A DNA stretch of 64,000 bases, taken from the NCBI GenBank assembly GCA_034927445.1, contig JAYFPZ010000012.1:62001-126000 (forward strand), in the 5' to 3' direction. This stretch comes from PHAA01 sp034927445 (lineage in GTDB: Bacteria; Bacillota; Syntrophomonadia; Syntrophomonadales; Syntrophomonadaceae). Shown piece after piece: positions 44,419 to 51,665 of the stretch. Under the pieces are notes generated by a model that saw only the letters and a program-made list of their open reading frames with translations, was not told the DNA's origin and ran no database searches. Numbering within the stretch: position 1 is the first letter of the stretch; each line of letters begins with the position of its first letter. The translations under genes and the position numbers were made by a program.

Positions 44419-45174
44419 TCATTTCTCCCCTTTCAGTTCCACATAGATACGCCCGTTGTATATGGATGTCTTCATGATTACCGGGCCATTGCGGTTGTTT
44501 TGGAAGCGCAGGTCCAGATCACCGTAGCTAACGGTCGCATCCTTGCCCTCCGGGACATAGTGCACGGGTTTGGTGTGGCGGTGGCGTTCGATTACAGACA
44601 TGCCGGCGGTTAAGGCAGCATTGTAGACTGTACTGGCCACCTGACACACCCCTCCGCCATAGTCCATATCAAAGCCGCCGTTAAGAATAATGGGGGCCGG
44701 CAGGTATCCCCTCTCCGCCGTGCGCGGACCGGTGGTTTCATTGAAAGAAAATTCTTCCCCCGGCCAGACTACCGTGTTGTTTATGCTCTTGAGGGCTGTT
44801 GCTATGTTTTCGTAGCGGGCCGGACTTCCGTGGAACCAGGTCGAATAGCTGCCGATTGCAGTTCTGGCGTTGATCAGGTCCTGTTTGCTGTAGCGGGGGT
44901 TGATCCAGACTATTTCCACTTCATTTATTTGTCCGGGAGGAGATGCCATGATTTTGGCCAGGGTCTTTTCTACATCTACCGTGGCTCCGGCTTGTTCAGC
45001 CTTGATTGCCCCGGTTTCTTTGTCCATGCTGGGTTCGACCGGAAGCTTTTGATGCTTCAGAGCTATCTCCTCAATTACATCTCGGATTTCACCGGGCAGC
45101 AGCCTGGCGACATCAATATCCTCCACCATGACCCCTTCCTGGGCTCCCATCATGTTGCGCTCCATCCGGTCCAA
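44419..45174 (-). CDS. VanW-family protein
   Basis: At least 251 residues. The C-terminal VanW domain (about 105-245) shows WPGEEFSFNETTGPRTAERG, the MDYGGGVCQVASTVYNAAL signature and RHRHTKPVHYVPEG. VanW proteins are exported or membrane-anchored and associated with the wall; their activity is unsettled. TTG 45174 has no ribosome site. The frame stays open upstream and encodes LFLLSFFISLSLVSTW, an evident membrane anchor, so translation probably starts earlier, perhaps at ATT 45243 (GGGG nine bases before). Lies between pnp and ylxY. Confidence 0.88.
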   Translation of the reverse strand: MDRMERNMMGAQEGVMVEDIDVARLLPGEIRDVIEEIALKHQKLPVEPSMDKETGAIKAEQAGATVDVEKTLAKIMASPPGQINEVEIVWINPRYSKQDLINARTAIGSYSTWFHGSPARYENIATALKSINNTVVWPGEEFSFNETTGPRTAERGYLPAPIILNGGFDMDYGGGVCQVASTVYNAALTAGMSVIERHRHTKPVHYVPEGKDATVSYGDLDLRFQNNRNGPVIMKTSIYNGRIYVELKGEK

Positions 45175-45647
45175 CCAGGTGCTGACCAGGGATAGGCTGA
45201 TAAAAAAGGATAAAAGAAAAAGGGCGCGCCCGTCTAATTTAATTACGTGAAACCCCTTTTTAAAAAATAATACCCACCACCTTAATATCTCTCATAAAAT
45301 TAATATTCGGCAGTGAGCACTACTATTCAGTTTTATTTCCCTTTTTAATAATATTCGCAAAGAAACCAAGACAATCGATCTCAGCTTGTCGATAAAGACA
45401 GACCGAACAAAAAATCACCCTTCGGGTACAACCGATGTTCGCTTCAGCTCACCAATAAGGACGTTGAAGAGCGCGGCGTTCAAGAATCACGTGATTGAGG
45501 CGTACATCAGGTACGTTGATTGAACGGGATTTCTTGAACAACAAAGCACCCAAAGGGCACAACCTATGTTCGCTTCACTCACGAACTAATGACGCTATTC
45601 GGTTTTTTTGACGGTCTGAAACCGAGACAACCCGGTCTATTTATGCG
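45175..45647. other. 473-bp gap with nested repeat island
   Basis: The first 69 bases beyond the vanW TTG probably belong to vanW. The rest lacks coding sequence and is dominated by the 45362-45639 repeat island. Confidence 0.5.
45362..45639. repeat. nested repeat island between pnp and vanW
   Basis: Layout D-R-hairpin-R-D. Outer direct repeats GAAACCAAGACAA (45362) and GAAACCGAGACAA (45618). Inner direct repeats of 58 bases at 45406-45463 and 45537-45594, sharing CAACC-ATGTTCGCTTCA and CACC/CACCC-GGG motifs. Central inverted repeat GTTCAAGAA ... TTCTTGAAC (45478-45539), itself containing CGTAC-ATCAG-GTACG. Confidence 0.7.
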
Positions 45648-47765
45648 TTATTTGTTACCTTGCGCTGCTTTAGCCTGGCGCAGGGCTGCTTTCCGGGATA
45701 GGTTGACTCTGCCCTGGCGGTCGATTTCAGTTACTTTTACCTCGATTTTATCGCCAATCTTGACGATATCCTCCACTTTGTTTACCCGGGTTTCATCCAG
45801 CTGGGAAATGTGGACCAATCCTTCTTTGCCGCTGGAACCAAGTACTCCGGGAATTATCTCCACAAAGGCGCCAAAGTCCATGATCCGTTTGACTGTTCCC
45901 TGATAGATTTTACCCACCTCGACCTCGGCCAGGATGGATTCGATCAGGAAGCGGGCTTTTTTGGCTCCTTCGTCATCGGTAGCGATGATAAAGAGGCTGC
46001 CGTCGTCTTCAATATCGATTTTACAGCCGCTCTCGGCCACGATTTTATGAATGGTCTTGCCGCCCGGTCCGATAACTTCTCTGATTTTTTCGGGGTCAAT
46101 CTGCATACGAATCATCTGCGGGGCATAGGGTGACAGTTCCTGGTTGGGCTGGGCAATTGCCTCCAGCATTTTTCCCATGATGAACATTCTGCCTTCACGG
46201 GCTTTGGTCAAGGCTGCCTGTACGATTTCCCGGTCAACGCCACTGATCTTTATGTCCATCTGCAGAGCGGTAACTCCCTTGGCGGTACCCGCCAATTTAA
46301 AGTCCATATCACCCAGGGCGTCTTCAATACCCTGAATATCACTAAGTATGGCAAACTTGTCCGCGCCTTTGACTAATCCCATGGCTATGCCGGAAACCGG
46401 TGCTTTGATAGGCACCCCGGCGTGCATCAGTGACAAGGTGCTGCCGCAAACGCTGCCCATGGAACTGGAGCCGTTGGATTCCAGTACTTCGGAAACCACC
46501 CTGATGGTATAGGGGAAATCCTGGTCGGAAGGAATGACCGCCAGCAGAGCCCTTTCGGCCAGGGCGCCGTGTCCTATATCTCTGCGGCTCGGGCCGCGCA
46601 TAGCTTTGGTTTCACCCACACTGAAGGGCGGGAAGTTATAATGGTGGATATATCTCTTGGTTTCGTCGATTCCAAGTCCATCCAGGATCTGATTTTCGCG
46701 GATCGGTCCCAGGGTGGTTACCGACAGAACCTGGGTCTGCCCCCGGGTGAACAGAGCGGAACCATGGGGTCGGGGCAGGAAACCGACTTCACAGGTGACG
46801 GTTCTTATTTCATCCAGTTTTCTCCCGTCAACGCGATCGCCTTCCTCCAGAATCATCTTTCTTACTATTTCTTTGAGCAGTTTGTCCACCACCCCGGCAA
46901 TCTGTTTGTCTTGCTCGGGGTAAATTTCCTCGAAGTGCGCCATGACATTTGCACGGGCTTCGTCCATATGGGCTTCCCGGGCTTTCTTATCCGGATTTTT
47001 CACAGCTTCTTCCAAAATGGCGGTGGCAAATTCTTTAACCGCGTTAACCATGTCTTCATCTACTTCGGGAACGATAACATCCTTTTTGGGTTTACCCAGT
47101 TCAGCTACGATCGGTTCGAGGAAGCTGATAATCTTCTTGATCTCCTCATGGGCGAAAAATATCGCATCCAGCATTACCGGCTCAGGCACCTCATTGGCAT
47201 GTCCTTCAACCATCATAATGGCTTCCTGAGTTCCGGCCACCACCAGGTGCATATCGCTCCGATGGTGCTGTTCAACCGTAGGATTGATAATTAGCTGGCC
47301 ATCTATCAGACCTACGATAACCGCAGCTACCGGTCCTCCAAAGGGTATGTCGGAAACTCCCAGGGCTACCGAAGCACCGATTACAGCGGTAATGTCAGGA
47401 GAGTTATCCTTTTCCACCGATAGAATAGTGGCTACAATCTGTAAATCATTTTTATAAGTCTTGGGGAATAGGGGCCGGATGGGGCGATCTATCTGGCGAG
47501 CCGACAGGGTGGCATTTTCAGTCGCCCGGCCTTCTCGTTTTATAAACCCGCCGGGGATCTTGCCGACAGCATATTGCTTTTCTTCATATTCCACCGTCAA
47601 CGGAAAAAAATCCAGGCCTTCTCTGGGGGCCGCAGCCGTGGCAGTAACCAGTACCACTGTATCGCCATATCGCACCAGAGCCGCACCATTAGCCTGTTTG
47701 GCTACCTGACCAACTTCTATCACCAGCGGCCGGCCGGCAACCTCTGTTTGGTATTTGTGCAGAAT
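45648..47765 (-). CDS. pnp: polyribonucleotide nucleotidyltransferase
   Basis: About 705 residues: two RNase PH domains separated by a helical domain, a KH domain (IREVIGPGGKTIHKIVAESG) and an S1 domain (VEVGKIYQGTVKRIMDFGAF). PNPase degrades mRNA phosphorolytically in the cytoplasm. The protein should begin at HKYQTEVAGRPL. Upstream ATG 47849 lies at the end of rpsO and is unlikely. The ribosome site AAAGGAGG at 47773-47780 points to ATT 47765 (eight-base spacing) or CTG 47762; no ATG, GTG or TTG is available there. Cotranscribed with rpsO through a hairpin, the usual arrangement. Confidence 0.95.
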   Translation of the reverse strand: MLHKYQTEVAGRPLVIEVGQVAKQANGAALVRYGDTVVLVTATAAAPREGLDFFPLTVEYEEKQYAVGKIPGGFIKREGRATENATLSARQIDRPIRPLFPKTYKNDLQIVATILSVEKDNSPDITAVIGASVALGVSDIPFGGPVAAVIVGLIDGQLIINPTVEQHHRSDMHLVVAGTQEAIMMVEGHANEVPEPVMLDAIFFAHEEIKKIISFLEPIVAELGKPKKDVIVPEVDEDMVNAVKEFATAILEEAVKNPDKKAREAHMDEARANVMAHFEEIYPEQDKQIAGVVDKLLKEIVRKMILEEGDRVDGRKLDEIRTVTCEVGFLPRPHGSALFTRGQTQVLSVTTLGPIRENQILDGLGIDETKRYIHHYNFPPFSVGETKAMRGPSRRDIGHGALAERALLAVIPSDQDFPYTIRVVSEVLESNGSSSMGSVCGSTLSLMHAGVPIKAPVSGIAMGLVKGADKFAILSDIQGIEDALGDMDFKLAGTAKGVTALQMDIKISGVDREIVQAALTKAREGRMFIMGKMLEAIAQPNQELSPYAPQMIRMQIDPEKIREVIGPGGKTIHKIVAESGCKIDIEDDGSLFIIATDDEGAKKARFLIESILAEVEVGKIYQGTVKRIMDFGAFVEIIPGVLGSSGKEGLVHISQLDETRVNKVEDIVKIGDKIEVKVTEIDRQGRVNLSRKAALRQAKAAQGNK

Positions 47766-47790
47766 TTGAAACTCCTCCTTTCTTGGTGTT

Positions 47791-47822
47791 TTTAAAAATG
47801 AAAGAGCGGCATTCCGCTCTTT
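47791..47822 (-). terminator. rpsO-pnp intercistronic hairpin
   Basis: AAAGAGCGG-AATG-CCGCTCTTT then CATTTTTAAAAA on the minus strand; it begins within the rpsO stop codon and lies 26 bases before the pnp start. Confidence 0.8.
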
Positions 47823-48090
47823 ACCTGCGTAGACCCAGTCGCGTAACAATTACGCGATAACGATCAAAGTAATTGTTCTTGAGATAATCCAAAAGGGATC
47901 TTCTTTGGCCAACCATTTTTAAGAGGCCTCTATAGGAATGATGGTCCTTTTTATTCGCTTTCAGATGTTCATTGAGATAGTTGATTCTATCGGTAAGGAT
48001 AGCTATCTGAACCTCGGGAGATCCGGTGTCGTTCTCATGCATCTGATAAGCCTTGATAATCTCCTGTTTTTTTTCAGTAGACAGCGCCAA
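47821..48090 (-). CDS. rpsO: 30S ribosomal protein S15
   Basis: 89 residues, the exact usual length, starting MALSTEKKQEIIKAYQ and containing HENDTGSPEVQIAILTDRI and HHSYRGLLKMVGQRR. S15 binds 16S rRNA and starts assembly of the platform. TTG 48090 has AAGGAGG eight bases upstream; GTG 48099 overlaps that site and is rejected. A roughly 200-base leader precedes it, long enough for the S15 autoregulatory structure seen in other bacteria. Confidence 0.96.
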   Translation of the reverse strand: MALSTEKKQEIIKAYQMHENDTGSPEVQIAILTDRINYLNEHLKANKKDHHSYRGLLKMVGQRRSLLDYLKNNYFDRYRVIVTRLGLRR

Positions 48091-48411
48091 TTGTTTCACC
48101 TCCTTCGCTTAAACGCCAATGACCAAGATTAACGTCGGTGAAATCGTCAACCTGAGCCAATGGTTGTTGGGATAACACTTGATTTATATCATAGTATTAT
48201 TCCAAATGACGGTAATTATTAAACAAGTCCAAGCCTTGCCGCTCTCCGATAAATGGTTGAGTTACAGGCTTTCTCACTGCCCGCAACAGCAATATTTTAA
48301 CATAGCGTCGGGCAAAAGTAAACTTTAGCCAAATCCCTGCCCGCTGCCATCCTCTCAGGGTAAAAGCCGGTACGTTTTTAGGGCGCACCACTGAACTCCA
48401 ATTTACCTGGA
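48091..48411. other. 321-bp rpsO leader and promoter region
   Basis: Contains the rpsO promoter (48294-48322) and about 200 bases of leader, presumably structured; no gene was seen. Confidence 0.5.
48294..48322 (-). promoter_or_regulatory. promoter of rpsO-pnp
   Basis: Minus-strand TTTACT, 17-base spacer, TAAAAT. The best sigma-A-like promoter in this block. Confidence 0.65.
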
Positions 48412-49350
48412 TTAATCAGTAAGAGCCCGAGAAATCTCCAAAGCCCGGTCCCGGTCAAGAGTGATCTGAGCCACCAGATCTTCCAGGGAACTGAAACGTT
48501 TTTCATCTCTCAGCTTCTCGATCAATGACAGACTGATTCGTTGGCCATATAGATCACCATTGAATTCCATTAAGTGGGCTTCGATATAAACAGGATATTC
48601 CTCATGAAAAGTAGGTTTACTGCCGATATTCACGACACAGTCATAAGTTTTGACGCCAACCGCTGCCCGGGCGGCATATACTCCCTTGCCAAACACGTTA
48701 TAGATATTTTCAATCCCAATATTGGCCGTGGGGAATCCAATCGTGGCACCGCGGTGTTCGCCCTCCACCACTTTTCCATCGAGAATCGGATAATAACCCA
48801 AAAGCTGGTGTGCCATCTTTATATCTCCAACTTCCAGGGACTTTCTTATCAAACTGCTGGATATAGGCTCCCCTTTAAATTCAACCGGTGGTATTATGTT
48901 TACCTTAAAGCCATATTGTTCTCCCTGTTGTTGGAGGAGTTCGGGAGTTCCGGCACCGCGATGCCCGAAAGTATAATTAAACCCCACAAAGACCTCTTTA
49001 ACCTTTAAATCTTGGACCAATATTTTTTTAACAAATTGCTCCGGAGAACAGGCTGCGATTTCGCGGGTAAAGGGATGGTAGATAAGCGCGTCCAAGCCCA
49101 TCTGTTCCAGCAATTGGGCTTTGCGATAAGGTGTAATAAGCAGGTGGGGAGCCCGGTCCGGGGTAAGTACCTGAGCGGGATGGGGAAAAAAAATGAATGC
49201 CACCGCCTGGCCGCCGTTACTGGAGGCTTTGGTGACCAACTCGCTGACTAATTTTTGATGCCCTCGGTGGACTCCGTCAAAGTTTCCCAAAGCCAGATAA
49301 ACCGGCTTGTTTTTTTCAGTAAAGTTTTCAATACCTATTACTGTGTGCAT
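48412..49350 (-). CDS. ribF: bifunctional riboflavin kinase/FAD synthetase
   Basis: 312 residues. The N-terminal FMN adenylyltransferase domain has LALGNFDGVHRGHQKL and a SSSLIRKSLEVGD segment; the C-terminal flavokinase domain has GEHRGATIGFPTANI and KPTFHEEYPVYIEAHL. It converts riboflavin to FMN and FMN to FAD. In the usual truB-ribF-rpsO position. AAGGAG precedes the ATG. Confidence 0.95.
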   Translation of the reverse strand: MHTVIGIENFTEKNKPVYLALGNFDGVHRGHQKLVSELVTKASSNGGQAVAFIFFPHPAQVLTPDRAPHLLITPYRKAQLLEQMGLDALIYHPFTREIAACSPEQFVKKILVQDLKVKEVFVGFNYTFGHRGAGTPELLQQQGEQYGFKVNIIPPVEFKGEPISSSLIRKSLEVGDIKMAHQLLGYYPILDGKVVEGEHRGATIGFPTANIGIENIYNVFGKGVYAARAAVGVKTYDCVVNIGSKPTFHEEYPVYIEAHLMEFNGDLYGQRISLSLIEKLRDEKRFSSLEDLVAQITLDRDRALEISRALTD

Positions 49351-49402
49351 TATGGATGACTCCTTGCTGAAAATTTTAGATAAGGGTCATGATGAAATAC
49401 TT

Positions 49403-50293
49403 TTATCTGAATACTTTTAAGGGTTGTAATTGGGTTCTGCCGTCATCATTCAAGCTTGCGGCTATGGCCACCAATCTTCCCTGAGGCTCGTATATCCGGA
49501 CCAGTCCTGATTTCAATCCGTCTTCTACAGCCACGCGATTTCCGTTTAATATTCTATCCAGAACCTGCGGTTTGATTGAGACTTTTTCCAGGTGCCGCAA
49601 CGGGTAATCGACGGGCTTGATTATAGTACCCCAATTATCCTGATGCTGCTCAATTTCCTCCAGGGTATAAGACTCATCCAGCTTAAAGACCCCGGCCCGG
49701 GTGCGGGTTAAGGCTGCCATGTAGGCGCCGGTTCCCAATTCCTCCCCGATATCATGGCATAATGTTCGGATATAGGTACCCTTGGAACACTTTACTTCCA
49801 TGCTTATCAAGGGACGGCCAGCTTTATCCCGTTCCAGGGATAGCACCTTCAGATATTGAATCTCAACTTCCCGTGCTTTCCGCTCGACTACAATACCCCG
49901 GCGGGCCAGGTCGTACAACCTTTCCCCTTGATAATGGACGGCGGAATACATGGGTGGTATTTGGCTTATTTTGCCCGTATAACGGGTCAGAATATGAACC
50001 AGCCCGGCTTCATCGAATTCCATGACCGGCCGGTAACATATATTTCCCCAAGCATCCTGGGTATCAGATATACCTCCCAAAATCATATCGACCCGGTAGG
50101 TTTTATCGTCTGCACTTGCGTATTCTATAAGCCGGGTGGCAAGACCGACTGCCACCGGCAAAACCCCCTGCGCCATCGGGTCCAGCGTTCCCAGGTGGCC
50201 GAATTTGGTTTTGGGGATAATTCTTTTCAGCTTTTTTATGACATCAAAGGAGGTCATGCCCGAAGATTTGTTTACATTGATAAAACCATCCAC
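49403..50293 (-). CDS. truB: tRNA pseudouridine-55 synthase
   Basis: 296 residues. Catalytic Asp38 in GHLGTLDPMAQGVLPV, the SKGTYIRTLCHDIGEELG motif and a C-terminal PUA-like domain are present. It makes pseudouridine 55 in the T-loop of tRNAs. It starts directly after the nrnA stop, consistent with translational coupling. Confidence 0.95.
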   Translation of the reverse strand: MDGFINVNKSSGMTSFDVIKKLKRIIPKTKFGHLGTLDPMAQGVLPVAVGLATRLIEYASADDKTYRVDMILGGISDTQDAWGNICYRPVMEFDEAGLVHILTRYTGKISQIPPMYSAVHYQGERLYDLARRGIVVERKAREVEIQYLKVLSLERDKAGRPLISMEVKCSKGTYIRTLCHDIGEELGTGAYMAALTRTRAGVFKLDESYTLEEIEQHQDNWGTIIKPVDYPLRHLEKVSIKPQVLDRILNGNRVAVEDGLKSGLVRIYEPQGRLVAIAASLNDDGRTQLQPLKVFR

Positions 50294-51259
50294 TTAATTG
50301 ACCACACTCTCCACCGCCATAATTACCTGACGCTCAGCCTCTTCCATGGTCCCTTCCCGTTTAGCCCCGGCGGCACGGCGGTGGCCGCCTCCTCCGAATT
50401 CGGCGGCAATAGCGGCTACATCCACTTCTCCTTTGGAACGAAAGCCCACTTTGATCAATCCCGGGCTTATTTCCCGAAACAGCAGACCTACTTCAACTCC
50501 TTTTACGGTCAAAGTGTGGTTGATTATACCTTCCGGGCAAATATCCTGGGCTCCTATCGCTTTTACCGCTTCATAATTCAAGACCATCCAGGCTATTTTG
50601 CCGTTGCTGCTAAAATTGATACTTTGCAGAGCCAGGCATAACAACTGTACCTCGGCCTTGCTTTTGGACTCAAACAGATTCAGTTTGACCAGGTCCAGAT
50701 TGATTCCGATGTCCATCAGGGCAGCGGCCGTCCGGAAGGTGGAGCCGGTCGTGCTGTTATGCTGGAAGCAGCCGGTGTCCTGAACTATACCTATATAAAG
50801 GGCATGGGCCATATCAGGAGTTATTTCCACTTTTAAATGGCATAGGAGTTCATACACGAGTTCGGCGGTGGAGGAAGACTGGCCATCAACATAGTTTAGG
50901 TTGCCGAACGCGGTATTACTCAGGTGATGATCAATATTAACAGCAAATTTGCGACCGGCCAGAATATTGGCGGCCTGGTCGCCGACCCGTTCTTCATCCG
51001 AGCAGTCCAAAAATATTACGTTGTCAAACGGTTCCTGCAATTCCCGGACGGAACGGATAGCATCACAACCGGCCAGATATCCGTATATGGAAGGAACCGG
51101 GTCCTGTAAAAGCATCTGGACTTTCTTGCCTAATGACAGGAGGCCCAGATACAAGCCAATTAAAGACCCGACACAGTCACCATCCGGGATTGAATGTCCA
51201 ACCAGCAAATAATTGTCTTTTTGCTTGATTTCCCGCGCAATTTGCTCCCAGCTATTCAT
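50294..51259 (-). CDS. nrnA: DHH-family nanoRNase/pAp phosphatase
   Basis: About 321 residues. The DHH phosphoesterase domain has GHSIPDGDCVGS, FLDCSDEERVGD and VNIDHHLSN; the DHHA1 domain ends with GGGGHRRAAGAK. NrnA degrades 2-5-mer RNAs and dephosphorylates pAp. ATG 51259 overlaps the rbfA stop by eight bases and matches the family start; an upstream ATG adds 14 residues within rbfA. Confidence 0.93.
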   Translation of the reverse strand: MNSWEQIAREIKQKDNYLLVGHSIPDGDCVGSLIGLYLGLLSLGKKVQMLLQDPVPSIYGYLAGCDAIRSVRELQEPFDNVIFLDCSDEERVGDQAANILAGRKFAVNIDHHLSNTAFGNLNYVDGQSSSTAELVYELLCHLKVEITPDMAHALYIGIVQDTGCFQHNSTTGSTFRTAAALMDIGINLDLVKLNLFESKSKAEVQLLCLALQSINFSSNGKIAWMVLNYEAVKAIGAQDICPEGIINHTLTVKGVEVGLLFREISPGLIKVGFRSKGEVDVAAIAAEFGGGGHRRAAGAKREGTMEEAERQVIMAVESVVN

Positions 51260-51629
51260 CGGTTCGTTCCTTTGGCGTCTGCGTTTCATGGAGACCCTCA
51301 AGCAAGGCGGCTATGTGAATGCCATGCTCAATCGACTTATCCAGCCTGAAGTCCAGGTCCGGAGCGTGCCGCACCTGAATTACCCGGGCCAATTCGGTTC
51401 TTATAAATCCCCGCGCCTTTTGCAATAGCTTAAGGGTTTCGTCCTGTTTTTCTTCGCTGCCCAGCACACTGACATACACCCGGGCATGACTGATATCCTG
51501 AGGTATATCGACTCTGGTTACCGATACCGCGGTAAAATCAAGGCGCGGATCCTTGAGGTGTTCCTGGATAATACCGGACAAAACCCGCTTTATTTCTACC
51601 GCCATTCTCTCTTGTCTGCGCTTTCCCAA
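51252..51629 (-). CDS. rbfA: ribosome-binding factor A
   Basis: 125 residues of the KH-like RbfA fold: KRVLSGIIQEHLKDPRLDF, DISHARVYVSVLG and the C-terminal VRHAPDLDFRLDKSIEHG. It assists 16S rRNA 5'-end maturation. TTG start with GGGGTGA upstream. Follows infB by 36 bases. Confidence 0.94.
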   Translation of the reverse strand: MGKRRQERMAVEIKRVLSGIIQEHLKDPRLDFTAVSVTRVDIPQDISHARVYVSVLGSEEKQDETLKLLQKARGFIRTELARVIQVRHAPDLDFRLDKSIEHGIHIAALLEGLHETQTPKERTDE

Positions 51630-51665
51630 ATCTTCACCCCATTCCGGTGTTGAAATGGCGAGTAA

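Noticed and set aside
48197..48391. 64-codon minus-strand frame upstream of rpsO
   Set aside because: Covers the rpsO promoter and leader; no ribosome site.
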